Shown here piece after piece: positions 39,050 through 47,911 of a stretch of DNA of 64,000 nucleotides. This DNA comes from an uncultured Woeseiaceae bacterium. Lineage in GTDB: Bacteria; Pseudomonadota; Gammaproteobacteria; Steroidobacterales; Woeseiaceae. The notes under the pieces are model-generated. The model made no database searches. It saw nothing but the letters and a program-made list of their open reading frames with translations, and had not been told where the DNA came from. The stretch covers positions 186,001 through 250,000 of the forward strand of contig CAMYJB010000001.1 of assembly GCA_947258565.1 (NCBI GenBank). The letters are read 5' to 3'. Position numbers and translations under genes: made by a program. Each line of letters begins with the position of its first letter. Positions within the stretch are counted from its first letter, which is position 1.

Positions 39050-40318
39050 ATGCCACCGGCCGGACTGCCGCTGAGTGACTGGCTGCGTCGTCTCGAGACA
39101 CTGTCGCCCAGGGAAATCGATCTCGGCCTCGGGCGCGTGGCCGAGGTGCTCGACCGCCTTGCACCCCAGCCGCCTGACCGAACAATCCTTGTCGGCGGGA
39201 CCAACGGCAAGGGTTCCAGCGTCGAAATGCTGCGCGCATTGCTATCCGGGAGCGATGTCGTCGGCACGTATACCTCGCCGCACGTCATTCGCTACAACGA
39301 ACGCATTGCAGTCAACGGCGAGCCCGCGACAGACGACGCCATCGTCGCCGCGTTCGAGCAGGTCGAGGCGGCGCGCGGCAACGTGCCGTTGACCTACTTC
39401 GAATTCGGCACGCTCGCCGCCCTTGCCGTCTTCGAAGCCGCGCACGTAGACACGGCAATCCTCGAGGTCGGATTGGGAGGCCGGCTCGACGCGGTCAATA
39501 TCGTCGAGCCCGACGCGTCGCTGATCACCAATGTATCGCTCGACCACTGTGACTGGCTGGGACACGACGTCGAAAGCATCGGGTACGAGAAGGCCGGCAT
39601 CATGCGCGCCGGCAAGCCCGTTGTGTTCGCAGACACCGACATGCCGGCGGCAGTAGCGGCGCACGCAGACGAGCTGGGTGCCCGGCTGATACGCGCCGGG
39701 CGCGATTACACCTGGACCCCGGCCGGGGATGACCGCTGGTCCTGGCGCGGCCGGGACATCGAGCTTACGGATCTTGCAGTACCGTCGTTGCTCGGGCCAA
39801 TGCAGCTGCAAAATGCGGCAGGTGCGCTCGCGCTCGCCGAAGCGCTCGGGCTGTTGCAGGAACTCGGTACCGAGAAAGTCAATCGTGCACTCACATCCTT
39901 GCGCCTTCCCGGTCGTATGCAGACCATCGAGCGGGAGCAGGAGTGGCTATTCGACGTCGCTCATAACCCCGCTGCGGCCGAGGCCCTGGCCGCGAGCCTG
40001 CGGCAGCTCGGAGCCCGGGCATCGGTGGCGATCGTCGGCATACTCGACGACAAGATCGTGGAAGGCATCGTCGGACCTCTGGCCGCGGAAGTCGACAACT
40101 GGATCGCCGTGACAGCGGCGAGCCCGCGCGCTATCGACGCAGCCGAGCTGGCGCGGCGGGTTGCGAACGAAACCGGCAAGGCCTGCCTGATTGCGGAAAG
40201 CCTGGACACGGCAATCGAAAATGCCGACGCCATCGCCGGAACCGGTGGGCGGACGCTCGTCACGGGATCGTTCTACACTGTCGGTCCGCTTCTCGAGCGC
40301 CTCTCGACGCGCGACTGA
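39050..40318 (+). CDS. folC: Bifunctional folylpolyglutamate synthase / dihydrofolate synthase
   Basis: A 422-residue Mur-ligase-type enzyme that adds glutamate to dihydropteroate and folates. It has the P-loop GGTNGKGSS (49-57), the TSPHVIRYNERI block and the C-terminal domain with FDVAHNPAAAEALA. It sits between accD and the SPOR-domain gene in the conserved order. Confidence 0.95.
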   Translation: MPPAGLPLSDWLRRLETLSPREIDLGLGRVAEVLDRLAPQPPDRTILVGGTNGKGSSVEMLRALLSGSDVVGTYTSPHVIRYNERIAVNGEPATDDAIVAAFEQVEAARGNVPLTYFEFGTLAALAVFEAAHVDTAILEVGLGGRLDAVNIVEPDASLITNVSLDHCDWLGHDVESIGYEKAGIMRAGKPVVFADTDMPAAVAAHADELGARLIRAGRDYTWTPAGDDRWSWRGRDIELTDLAVPSLLGPMQLQNAAGALALAEALGLLQELGTEKVNRALTSLRLPGRMQTIEREQEWLFDVAHNPAAAEALAASLRQLGARASVAIVGILDDKIVEGIVGPLAAEVDNWIAVTAASPRAIDAAELARRVANETGKACLIAESLDTAIENADAIAGTGGRTLVTGSFYTVGPLLERLSTRD

Positions 40319-40356
40319 TATATACTGCCCACCGCTTGGGAAATGACCTGCCAACA

Positions 40357-40947
40357 ATGGATCGAGCTTTGAAAGAACGCATCATTGGCGCGGCCGTACT
40401 CGTCGTTTTCGTCGTGCTCGTCGTGCCGGTCTTCCTCGATGGACCGCCGGAAAGCGGCGAGATCGTGAGTGAGCGAGTGCCTCTCCCGGGACAGGCTGCA
40501 GAGGGCGAAACGCGCACGGTCGTGCTGGATCGTGACCGGGACGAGCCGGTGCCGGTGGCGGCGGTTGAAACGGAAAGCCGGCGACCACAACAAATGCAAG
40601 CCAGCGCCACGGTTCAGCCGGAACCGAAGCCGGGACCCGAACCCGCAGCCAAGCCCGAACCCGCACCCACGGAACCGGCGACGCAGCCGGTGACCCGGGC
40701 TGCCGACTCGCCGACCGGCATGTGGGCTGTTCAGCTTGGCAGTTTTGGTAATCAGGAAAACGCCGAACGGCTTGCGGCCGACCTTCGAAAACAAGGGTTT
40801 GCCGCCTTCCTCAGCCAGTTGTCCACCGGGTCCGGCCAGCTTCATCGCGTTCGTATCGGGCCACAGAAAGACCGTGAGAGCGCCGAGGCGATGGCTCAAC
40901 GGCTCACGAAGGCCGGCCATGACGGGCAGGTGGTGCCGCATCCCTGA
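40357..40947 (+). CDS. SPOR domain-containing cell-division-associated protein (DedD-like)
   Basis: 196 residues from ATG 40357; a TTG 21 bases upstream is an alternative. A short cytoplasmic N-terminus, one membrane segment (about 10-28) and a Pro/Glu-rich periplasmic linker lead to a SPOR domain (about 123-196, beginning MWAVQLGSFG) that binds denuded septal peptidoglycan. The folC-SPOR-cvpA-purF order matches dedD in E. coli. Confidence 0.9.
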   Translation: MDRALKERIIGAAVLVVFVVLVVPVFLDGPPESGEIVSERVPLPGQAAEGETRTVVLDRDRDEPVPVAAVETESRRPQQMQASATVQPEPKPGPEPAAKPEPAPTEPATQPVTRAADSPTGMWAVQLGSFGNQENAERLAADLRKQGFAAFLSQLSTGSGQLHRVRIGPQKDRESAEAMAQRLTKAGHDGQVVPHP

Positions 40948-41029
40948 TTCAGGGTGCACCGCGTTAACGTTCTGTTAGAATTTCCTCCCATCCTGCTTCG
41001 AGCTGCGGCCGAACCTCTCGACATCGCTG

Positions 41030-41578
41030 ATGCCGGTTATCGACATAATTATCGTTATTGCGATCATCATCTCGGTGGTCATCGGTTTGCTGCGTGGCTT
41101 CGTGAAAGAAGCGATCGCGATCGCGGCCCTGTTGTTCGCTATCTGGGCGGCACTTTATCTCGGCCCGGCGCTGGGCAAAGCGATGGCGGGCTGGCTCGAC
41201 TCCGAAGAGATGCAGATGTGGTTCGGCCGGATTTTCCTGTTCGCGGTCATCGTATCGCTGGGGGCCCTGGTGAGCTGGGGCCTGTCGAAGCTCGTTCGCT
41301 TATCGCTGTTGGCCGGGATGGATCGTTTCCTGGGCTCGGTGTTCGGCCTCGCGCGTGCTGTACTGCTGGTCGGGCTGGCGATTCTCGCGGGTCAATATGC
41401 GGGATTCGACAACGACGACTGGTGGCAGGATTCAATATTGATTCCGCGTCTCGAGGTTGTAGCCAGCTGGATAAATGTCATGGCTCCACAGGGCTACGAA
41501 TTACTGACGCCGGACGAACCAGCCGAGGTGCTGCCGGTGCGGATGCCCGACGCGCTGACGTTCCCGGGCGATCGATGA
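41030..41578 (+). CDS. cvpA: CvpA family membrane protein
   Basis: A 182-residue inner-membrane protein with four hydrophobic segments in the first 135 residues, opening with the family block IDIIIVIAIIISVVIGLLRGFVKE. CvpA is needed for colicin V export and envelope homeostasis in E. coli; the exact function is unresolved. It precedes purF by 17 bases, as in most gammaproteobacteria. Confidence 0.92.
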   Translation: MPVIDIIIVIAIIISVVIGLLRGFVKEAIAIAALLFAIWAALYLGPALGKAMAGWLDSEEMQMWFGRIFLFAVIVSLGALVSWGLSKLVRLSLLAGMDRFLGSVFGLARAVLLVGLAILAGQYAGFDNDDWWQDSILIPRLEVVASWINVMAPQGYELLTPDEPAEVLPVRMPDALTFPGDR

Positions 41579-41595
41579 CATTCATGGAGTGAAGC

Positions 41596-43140
41596 ATGTG
41601 CGGCGTTATAGGAATTGTTAGCAGGAACCCGGTCAACCAGGCCCTTTATGACGGCCTGACGGTGATGCAGCACCGTGGCCAGGATGCAGCGGGCATCGTC
41701 ACCTGGGGCGAAAAAGGCCTCAGGCAGCGCAAGACCAACGGACTTGTTCGTGACGTATTCCGCACCCGCCACATGTTGCGCTTGGCCGGCAACGTGGGCA
41801 TCGGCCACGTGCGCTACCCGACAGCCGGTGGCTCGAAGTCCGCCGAGGCACAACCGTTCTACGTGAATTCGCCGTACGGGATCTGTCTCGCGCACAATGG
41901 CAACCTCACGAACCATGATGAGCTGGCCGATCTGCTGACTCGCGAAGATCGTCGCCACCTGAGTACCGACTCGGACTCCGAAGTGCTGCTCAACGTATTC
42001 GCGCACGAACTGCAGATTCGCGTGAACGGCCATCCGACAGCCGATCAGGTCTTCGACGCGGTCGAAGCGCTGCACAAGCGCTGTTCTGGCGGTTACGCGG
42101 TCGTCGCGTTGATCGTTGGTCACGGGATCGTCGCATTTCGCGACCCGAATGGTATTCGTCCGCTCGTGCTCGGGCGCCGCGAGGTCGAGGGTGGCCATGA
42201 CTACATGGTGGCATCAGAGAGCGTCGCGCTCGATGTGCTGCAGTATGAGCGCATGCGTGATCTGAAACCGGGCGAGACGATCTACATCGAGAACAACGGC
42301 GCCTTGCACAGCCGGGAGCACAAGGGTGATATTCGCCACACGCCCTGTATCTTCGAATTCGTGTACTTTGCGCGGCCCGATTCGATCCTCGACGAAATTT
42401 CCGTTTACAAAGCACGTTTGCGCATGGGCGAGGAACTCGCCGGCAAGATCGTCCGCGACTTTCCCTACCACGATATCGACGTCGTGATACCGATCCCGGA
42501 CACGAGCCGCACGTCGGCGTTACAGGTCGCCTATCACCTCGGCGTGAAATACCGCGAGGGATTCATCAAGAACCGCTACATCGGCAGAACATTCATCATG
42601 CCGGGGCAGGCGGAGCGCGATCAATCGGTACGGCGTAAGCTGAACGCGATCGGCCTGGAATTCCGCGGCAAGAACGTGCTGTTGGTAGACGACTCGATCG
42701 TCCGCGGCACGACGTCCCGGCAGATCATCAGGCTCGCGCGCGATGCGGGCGCGAAAAAGGTCTATTTCGCATCGGCGGCGCCGCCGGTACGCTTTCCCAA
42801 CGTCTACGGCATCGACATGCCGGCAGCCTCGGAACTCATTGCCAACGGCCGCGACGTCGACGAAATTGCAGAGTTGATCGGCGCGGATTGTCTGATCTAT
42901 CAGGATCTGCATGGCCTCATTCGCTCGGTGCGCCACGACAATTCGTCGATCACCGAGTTTGACGCTTCCTGTTTCTCCGGCGAGTACGTCACGGGTGACG
43001 TGACAGATGAGTACCTGCAGGATCTCGAGGAACGCCGCAATGACAGCGCGAAGCAGGCACGCGAAGCGCGGCAGAAAGGGCTATTTGCGCCCGGCGATAC
43101 TTCAGCACGGAAGGGACCCAAACCGGCCATCGGCATGTAG
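41596..43140 (+). CDS. purF: Amidophosphoribosyltransferase
   Basis: A 514-residue enzyme that starts purine synthesis by transferring glutamine ammonia to PRPP. The Ntn-hydrolase cysteine is residue 2 (MCGVIGI), exposed after loss of the start methionine, with no propeptide. The PRPP-binding loop [13 protein letters not shown] is at about 361-374. The length and lack of Fe-S ligands fit the E. coli-type enzyme. Confidence 0.97.
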   Translation: MCGVIGIVSRNPVNQALYDGLTVMQHRGQDAAGIVTWGEKGLRQRKTNGLVRDVFRTRHMLRLAGNVGIGHVRYPTAGGSKSAEAQPFYVNSPYGICLAHNGNLTNHDELADLLTREDRRHLSTDSDSEVLLNVFAHELQIRVNGHPTADQVFDAVEALHKRCSGGYAVVALIVGHGIVAFRDPNGIRPLVLGRREVEGGHDYMVASESVALDVLQYERMRDLKPGETIYIENNGALHSREHKGDIRHTPCIFEFVYFARPDSILDEISVYKARLRMGEELAGKIVRDFPYHDIDVVIPIPDTSRTSALQVAYHLGVKYREGFIKNRYIGRTFIMPGQAERDQSVRRKLNAIGLEFRGKNVLLVDDSIVRGTTSRQIIRLARDAGAKKVYFASAAPPVRFPNVYGIDMPAASELIANGRDVDEIAELIGADCLIYQDLHGLIRSVRHDNSSITEFDASCFSGEYVTGDVTDEYLQDLEERRNDSAKQAREARQKGLFAPGDTSARKGPKPAIGM

Positions 43141-43165
43141 CGCCGGGGCCTCCCGCCGCAGTCGT

Positions 43166-44374
43166 ATGAGCACACGATTCATGATCATCGACGGCCAGGC
43201 CGCCTTCCGCCGCCTGTTGATGCACCACGTGTCCACGCATTGGCCCGACGCAATCATAACGGAATTCGATCCGATTGCCGGCGGCCACCTGCCCGACGAG
43301 TTTTCCGGTGCCGGCAACGACGTCATCCTGTTGGGCAGCGAACTGGGCGAGCGGCGGGGCGTCGACGTCGTCACGCGCTTCAAGAAGACGCAAAATTTTC
43401 CGGCGGTCGTGTATTTCGGCCGCAAGGACGAAGTCGGGCCGGTGCTCGATCGCGGCGCAGACGGGTGTTTCCTCAGGGAGGGATTCAGCCACGATGCGCT
43501 GATCGTGCGCCTGAGCGACATCCTCGTCGCGCGGCGCCGAGTGTCCTCGACCGGCTCGCTGTTCGTGGGCGACAAGGCCACGGGCATCGAGCCGCTGATC
43601 AAGGGCTACCGCCTGATCAGGAAACTGGGCACTTCCTCGCATTCGAGCGTGTACCTTGCGGAGCGCGAGGCCACGGGGGTCAACATGGTGCTGAAGGTGC
43701 TGCGGCAGATCCCGGACGTGAACGACGAGAGCATCGCGGCGTTCGACCGTTTCCTGCAGGAATACGAAATGATCGCGGGAATCGATCACCCCAATATCGT
43801 CAGGATCCACGACCTCGGTGTCGCCGACGATCATGCGCACATCGCCATGGAGTATCTCGACGCGGGCGATCTCAGGCAACGCATAAACGAGCGCATTATT
43901 GCGGCTGCCGCCATGAAATACCTGCGGGAGATCGCGAGTGCATTGGCGCGGATTCACGAAGTGGGCATCCTGCATCGCGACCTCAAGCCCGGCAATATCA
44001 TGCTGCGCCGGGACAATTCGATCGCGCTGATCGACTTCGGACTGGCAAAGCGATTGCGCCTGCAGATGGAAATAACGGGCAGCGGCGAGATCTTCGGCAC
44101 GCCCTATTACATGAGCCCGGAGCAGGGCCACGGCAATCCCGTCGACGAGCGCAGCGACATCTACAGCCTCGGGGTAATCTTTTACGAGATGCTGACGGGC
44201 GAAAAGCCCTATCACGCGGACACCGCGATGGGCATCATCTACAAGCACGCACGCGCGCCAATACCGCTGCTGCCGCCGCGCCTCGCAGAGTACCAGGCGC
44301 TCCTGAACATGATGCTGGCGAAGGACCCGGAGGACAGGCTGCAGTCGGCGGCCGAGGTCGAGGAATGGCTGTAG
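43166..44374 (+). CDS. Ser/Thr protein kinase with degenerate receiver domain
   Basis: 402 residues from ATG 43166. Residues about 1-125 look like a response-regulator receiver, but the position expected to hold the phosphoacceptor aspartate after the hydrophobic strand reads VILLG, so it is probably a protein-interaction domain. Residues about 147-402 are a Hanks-type kinase with K177, HRDLKPGN (270-277), DFG (290-292) and SPE (317-319), all intact. The glycine loop is unusual (GTSSHSSV). Its last codons overlap miaE, so kinase and tRNA hydroxylase are translationally coupled. Substrates are unknown. Confidence 0.88.
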   Translation: MSTRFMIIDGQAAFRRLLMHHVSTHWPDAIITEFDPIAGGHLPDEFSGAGNDVILLGSELGERRGVDVVTRFKKTQNFPAVVYFGRKDEVGPVLDRGADGCFLREGFSHDALIVRLSDILVARRRVSSTGSLFVGDKATGIEPLIKGYRLIRKLGTSSHSSVYLAEREATGVNMVLKVLRQIPDVNDESIAAFDRFLQEYEMIAGIDHPNIVRIHDLGVADDHAHIAMEYLDAGDLRQRINERIIAAAAMKYLREIASALARIHEVGILHRDLKPGNIMLRRDNSIALIDFGLAKRLRLQMEITGSGEIFGTPYYMSPEQGHGNPVDERSDIYSLGVIFYEMLTGEKPYHADTAMGIIYKHARAPIPLLPPRLAEYQALLNMMLAKDPEDRLQSAAEVEEWL

Positions 44375-45000
44375 ACGCAGCAGTGCCACGGAATATCGCG
44401 GCATTCTTCGATACACCGACACCCGGCGCGTGGCTCGATGCGGCCGGCGAGCGGATTCCGGAGCTCCTGCTCGACCATGCCAACTGCGAACTCAAGGCGG
44501 CGTCGACCGCGCTCGGCTTTCTTTACCGCTATCCCGAGCGAACGGCGCTTGCACAGCGCATGTCCCGGCTGGCGCGCGAAGAGTTGCGGCATTTCGAGCA
44601 GGTGCGAACGATCATGGCCGGCATGCAGCTGCCTTTCGAGCGCCTCACCGCGTCCCGGTATGCGGGCGCGTTGCGCGACGCCATGCGCGACGACGAGCCG
44701 TACCGGCTGCTCGACATGCTGCTGGTCGGGGCGATTATCGAGGCGCGCTCCTGCGAGCGTTTCGCGAGGCTCGTTCCACGGCTACCCGCGGAAATCGCGA
44801 AATTCTACGGCGGCTTGCTGGCCTCGGAGTCGCGCCATTTCGAGCACTACCTCGGCTTCGCGCAGTCGGAAACAGGCGTCTCCCGGTCGGAACTCGATGA
44901 GCGGCTCGCAGAACTGAAGGCCATCGAAGCCCGGCTGATTACGGAGCCGGATCCGCAGTTCCGTTTTCACTCGGGTCCGCCTGCCTCGGGATTCGACTAA
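44365..45000 (+). CDS. miaE: tRNA-(ms2io6A37) hydroxylase MiaE-like
   Basis: 211 residues from ATG 44365, overlapping the kinase stop by ten bases. It is a ferritin-like diiron protein with ligands in LDHANCELKAAS, EELRHFEQV, EARSCERF and ESRHFEHY. MiaE hydroxylates the isopentenyl side chain of 2-methylthio-N6-isopentenyladenosine at tRNA position 37 using oxygen. Its 3' end overlaps the converging lpxH by 62 bases. Confidence 0.9.
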   Translation: MAVDAAVPRNIAAFFDTPTPGAWLDAAGERIPELLLDHANCELKAASTALGFLYRYPERTALAQRMSRLAREELRHFEQVRTIMAGMQLPFERLTASRYAGALRDAMRDDEPYRLLDMLLVGAIIEARSCERFARLVPRLPAEIAKFYGGLLASESRHFEHYLGFAQSETGVSRSELDERLAELKAIEARLITEPDPQFRFHSGPPASGFD

Positions 45001-45703
45001 GCTCCAGCCCGTCCTCGTCCCAGCGCACGACGCTGCCTTGCTCGTACCAGTCGCCGAGCACCACGCGCTTGGCAAACTGATCGTCCAACCCGACACCGTG
45101 AATGCCGGGGCGGTGGGTATGGCCGTGCAGCAGGATCTCGACACCGTGTTCCGAGATGGTCTTCTTCACGGCGTCGGGATTGACGTCCATGATCGATTCG
45201 CTGAGCGTCTTGTTACGCTCCTGGCTCTGAGCGCGAGCGTGTTTCGCGATCGCGAGGCGCTCTTCGAGCGGCTTCTCCAGCATCTTCGCCTGCCATTCCG
45301 GGTTTCGCGTCATGGCGCGCATCTGCTGGTACTCCACGTCGTCGGTGCACAGGGCGTCGCCGTGGCTCAGCAATACCGACTTGCCGTAGAGGTCGATCGG
45401 GCAGGGGTCCGGCAGGATGGCTACGCCGGTCTCCGCCGCAAATGCTTCGCCGATCATGAAGTCACGGTTGCCGTGCATGAAGTAGACGGGTACGCCGCTG
45501 TCCGTGAAGGCGCGCAATGAGCGCTTTATCGACGCATAGTACTCGTCGGGATCGTCGTCGCCGACCCAGTACTCGAAAAAGTCACCGAGGATGTATAAAG
45601 CTTCGGCATCGGCCGCCTCCTCGTCGAGAAAATCGAGAAACTGTTCGCCGATTTCGGGGCGGTCGGCTTCGAGATGCAGGTCGGAGATGAAAAGCGTCGT
45701 CAT
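44939..45703 (-). CDS. lpxH: UDP-2,3-diacylglucosamine diphosphatase LpxH
   Basis: A 254-residue calcineurin-type metallophosphatase that yields lipid X in lipid A synthesis. Metal-site motifs are SDLHL (D8, H10), GDFFEYW (D41), GNRDFM (N79), SHGD and GHTHRPG. The C-terminal tail of about 14 residues beyond the family end lies in the overlap with miaE. It starts one base after the ppiA stop, so the two are likely one transcript. Confidence 0.94.
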   Translation of the reverse strand: MTTLFISDLHLEADRPEIGEQFLDFLDEEAADAEALYILGDFFEYWVGDDDPDEYYASIKRSLRAFTDSGVPVYFMHGNRDFMIGEAFAAETGVAILPDPCPIDLYGKSVLLSHGDALCTDDVEYQQMRAMTRNPEWQAKMLEKPLEERLAIAKHARAQSQERNKTLSESIMDVNPDAVKKTISEHGVEILLHGHTHRPGIHGVGLDDQFAKRVVLGDWYEQGSVVRWDEDGLELSRIPRQADPSENGTADPAP

Positions 45704-45704
45704 A

Positions 45705-46280
45705 TCAGTCGTAGGTCACTCGCGACATCTTCTTGATGACGATGGGCACCATCGGCACGTCCGAGCGTAGTTTGCCCTGCGGGCCGGTCCTGACCGCGAC
45801 GATTTCGTCCACCACCTCAATGCCTTCGATGACGTAGCCGAAGACGGCATAGCCCCAGCGATTATTGCCGGGATCCAGCCGCACGTTATCGGCCACGTTA
45901 ATGAAGAATTGCGTATTGGCCGAGTGCGGGTCGTTGGTGCGGGCCATCGCGATCGTGCCGCGCATGTTGCTCATACCGTTGCCGGACTCGTTGGGGATGG
46001 CGTCGTCGTCCTCCTTGAGCTCGAGGCCCGGCGTATAGCCACCGCCCTGCGCCATGAACCCGGGGATGACGCGGTGGAAGACGAGCCCGTTGTAGAAGCC
46101 GCTGTCGACCAGCTTGAGGAAGTGACCGACCGTGATCGGTGCAAGCTTACCCTCGAGCTCGAGTTTAATGTTGCCCATCGTGGTTTCGATCAGGATGTGA
46201 GGATGCGCCGGAACCTTGTCCGCTGCGAGCGAGAGGCTGCCGGCCAGCATAAGTGCCAGCGAGATCATGAGCTTTTTCAT
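45705..46280 (-). CDS. ppiA: Peptidyl-prolyl cis-trans isomerase, periplasmic cyclophilin
   Basis: 191 residues from ATG 46280, with AGGA about ten bases upstream. A signal peptide (about 1-19, ending LSLA-AD) directs it to the periplasm. The cyclophilin core has FHRVIPGFMAQGG, TIAMARTNDPHSANTQFFIN and YAVFGYVIEG, which hold the active-site arginine, phenylalanines and glutamine. It is followed closely by lpxH. Confidence 0.93.
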   Translation of the reverse strand: MKKLMISLALMLAGSLSLAADKVPAHPHILIETTMGNIKLELEGKLAPITVGHFLKLVDSGFYNGLVFHRVIPGFMAQGGGYTPGLELKEDDDAIPNESGNGMSNMRGTIAMARTNDPHSANTQFFINVADNVRLDPGNNRWGYAVFGYVIEGIEVVDEIVAVRTGPQGKLRSDVPMVPIVIKKMSRVTYD

Positions 46281-46358
46281 GCCGATAATTCCTCGTTCGG
46301 GCGTTCGGAAAGCCGCGACCATAGCATTGTTGCCGCGAGACGCGTAGTAGGGAATTGC

Positions 46359-46991
46359 CTAATTCGGCCCGAGTTCGAATAACCGGAACAGCTGCCTAAA
46401 TGCGCGGCGCGAACCCTGAAGATCGAGTACGCCGGTTTTAATCGCATCGCCGAGTGATTGCCGCCCGTCACCGATCGCCATGAGCGTCCGCGTCGTTGTC
46501 GTTGCCGTCGCGTCGGCGTCCTCGGATGCTCCCTGGATACAGCGTGCTGTGCAGTCGCAGATAACGACATGAAACCGATAGCCCGACAACGTGAGGTCGA
46601 TAGTGGTCTCGACGCCCTCGGCGCGCTCCGGACGGAATGCCGCCTCCAGCGCAAGCATGTCCCATTCCGGGCGGCCCAAGGCAACGTCGGGGGCCAGGTG
46701 GCGGAATTGGTGGCCCCAGCGAATCAGGGCATGCACGATCGGCCTGAGTGCCTCGCCCCGTTCGGTGAGTTCGTAACCCGCATCGGTCTTTTGTGCGACG
46801 CCATGTTCGACAAGTTCGCGCAGCCTTGTTGCGAGCAGGTTGGTGCCGATTCCCGAGAGCTGGTCCTGCAGTTCCGAGTAGCGCTTCGGACCGATAAGCA
46901 GGCCACGGATGATAAGTAAGGTCCAGCGCTCGCCGATGACATCAAGGCCGAGTGCGAGTGCGCAATCCTGTCCGTAGCTGCGTTTGCTCAT
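46359..46991 (-). CDS. HxlR family transcriptional regulator with SCP2-like C-terminal domain
   Basis: A 210-residue regulator. The N-terminal winged helix (about 8-100) has the HxlR block LGLDVIGERWTLLIIRGL and GIGTNLLATRLREL, with a cysteine at position 10 where redox-sensing members keep theirs. Residues about 115-205 resemble an SCP2 sterol-carrier-like ligand domain. It is transcribed divergently from a small membrane-protein gene, across an AT-rich region with repeats, and probably controls that gene and itself. Confidence 0.88.
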   Translation of the reverse strand: MSKRSYGQDCALALGLDVIGERWTLLIIRGLLIGPKRYSELQDQLSGIGTNLLATRLRELVEHGVAQKTDAGYELTERGEALRPIVHALIRWGHQFRHLAPDVALGRPEWDMLALEAAFRPERAEGVETTIDLTLSGYRFHVVICDCTARCIQGASEDADATATTTTRTLMAIGDGRQSLGDAIKTGVLDLQGSRRAFRQLFRLFELGPN

Positions 46992-46994
46992 GGC

Positions 46995-47050
46995 TTGACA
47001 AGTATAGAGTTGAGCTATATCTTTTTAAAGTACTATATTTTTTTAAAGTA
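46995..47050. promoter_or_regulatory. AT-rich divergent promoter/operator region of the HxlR regulator
   Basis: This holds an inverted repeat TATAG-N7-CTATA (47003-47019) and two direct copies of TTTTTAAAGTA (47022-47032 and 47040-47050) 18 bases apart. TTGAGC (47010-47015) and TATATT (47034-47039), with an 18-base spacer, are a plausible promoter for the membrane gene. The repeats are good candidates for regulator binding; this is inference. Confidence 0.5.
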
Positions 47051-47062
47051 ACTGGAGGCGAT

Positions 47063-47479
47063 ATGGAACTGTCGAATTACGGGGCAGAGGCAACGCTCCT
47101 GAGGCGTGCTCTGCTTGGAAACGCCGCTTTCTCGGCTATTTGCGGACTATTGGTCGTCGTTCTCGATACGCGAATCGCGGCCGTGATGAGCGACCTGCAG
47201 CACCACCTGTGGCCGCTGGGCCTGATGCTACTCGGCTTTGCCGCGTCCCTGGTGTGGTTCTCGACCCGGCCCACGATCAGTTCGGCCTGGGTGACCTCGG
47301 TTATCGTTGCAGACCTGGCATGGGTGGCGGGCACGGTCGGCCTGCTCGTCGGCTGGCACGGCACGTTGACGGCAGCCGGGCTGTGGATCCTGGCGGTGGT
47401 CGGGATGTTGGTGTTCACTTTCGCTGAGCTGCAGTGGCTGGGGCTCCGGCGACTCAGAAGCAGCGCACAAAACCCATGA
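47063..47479 (+). CDS. Small four-helix membrane protein, putative HxlR target
   Basis: 138 residues from ATG 47063, preceded by a clear ribosome binding site (GGAGG at 47054-47058). Four hydrophobic segments (about 18-36, 45-65, 72-92, 98-120) cover most of the protein. It has no motif that I recognise with certainty. Divergent pairing with an HxlR regulator suggests an inducible envelope or stress role, but the substrate is unknown. Confidence 0.75.
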   Translation: MELSNYGAEATLLRRALLGNAAFSAICGLLVVVLDTRIAAVMSDLQHHLWPLGLMLLGFAASLVWFSTRPTISSAWVTSVIVADLAWVAGTVGLLVGWHGTLTAAGLWILAVVGMLVFTFAELQWLGLRRLRSSAQNP

Positions 47480-47487
47480 CTGCTTGA

Positions 47488-47516
47488 TTGACGGGCCCCC
47501 GGCCCGCCCGTATTAT
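47488..47516 (+). promoter_or_regulatory. Strong promoter for the tRNA-Pro/Arg/His cluster
   Basis: TTGACG (47488-47493), a 17-base spacer and TATTAT (47511-47516), followed by a GC-rich stretch (CGTGCCCCCG) like the discriminators of stringently controlled stable-RNA promoters. Confidence 0.6.
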
Positions 47517-47530
47517 CGTGCCCCCGCAGG

Positions 47531-47552
47531 ACCCGGCTCAGGCCGGGTTTTT
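47531..47552 (+). terminator. Hairpin with T-run between the tRNA promoter and tRNA-Pro
   Basis: ACCCGGC / GCCGGGT with a 4-base loop and a following T run. It could terminate transcription from the upstream membrane gene, yet it lies downstream of the best tRNA promoter, so it might also act as a leader structure or attenuator. Confidence 0.6.
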
Positions 47553-47573
47553 GTGTGGCAGAATGATCGGCAT

Positions 47574-47650
47574 CGGGGCATGGCGCAGTCTGGTAGCGCA
47601 TCTGCTTTGGGAGCAGAGGGTCGGCGGTTCGAATCCGTCTGCCCCGACCA
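47574..47650 (+). tRNA. tRNA-Pro (anticodon TGG)
   Basis: A complete 77-base cloverleaf. The acceptor stem CGGGGCA / TGCCCCG is perfect, the anticodon loop is TTTGGGA (TGG), the T loop is TTCGAAT, and discriminator A is followed by encoded CCA. It is the first of three closely spaced tRNA genes. Confidence 0.97.
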
Positions 47651-47684
47651 GTATTTCTGCCGCGGCAGAGTATTCGATTGAGTG

Positions 47685-47761
47685 GCGCCCGTAGCTCAAC
47701 TGGATAGAGCATCGGCCTTCTAAGCCGAGGGTTGCAGGTTCGAGTCCTGCCGGGCGCGCCA
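47685..47761 (+). tRNA. tRNA-Arg (anticodon TCT)
   Basis: A complete 77-base cloverleaf. The acceptor stem GCGCCCG / CGGGCGC is perfect, the anticodon loop is CTTCTAA (TCT), the T arm is GCAGG TTCGAGT CCTGC, and discriminator G is followed by encoded CCA. Confidence 0.97.
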
Positions 47762-47797
47762 GATCGGCTGGCTTTTAGTAAGATACGCGAAACCGTG

Positions 47798-47873
47798 GTG
47801 GGCGTAGCTCAGTTGGTAGAGCCCCGGGTTGTGATCCCGGTCGTCGTGGGTTCGAGTCCCATCGTCCACCCCA
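47798..47873 (+). tRNA. tRNA-His (anticodon GTG)
   Basis: A complete 76-base cloverleaf. The acceptor stem is GTGGGCG / CGTCCAC, the anticodon loop is TTGTGAT (GTG), and the discriminator is C followed by encoded CCA. The base before it (47797) is G, supplying the G-1 identity element of histidine tRNA. Its last 26 bases recur exactly at 47996-48021. Confidence 0.97.
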
Positions 47874-47911
47874 ATTTTCTGCCTGCCGGCGGTCTGCGGT
47901 TCTTTTTTGGG

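Noticed and set aside
43240..44364. Long N-terminal extension of MiaE in the frame running through the kinase gene
   Set aside because: The extension is an alternative frame of the kinase; the ATG at 44365 gives a normal-length MiaE.
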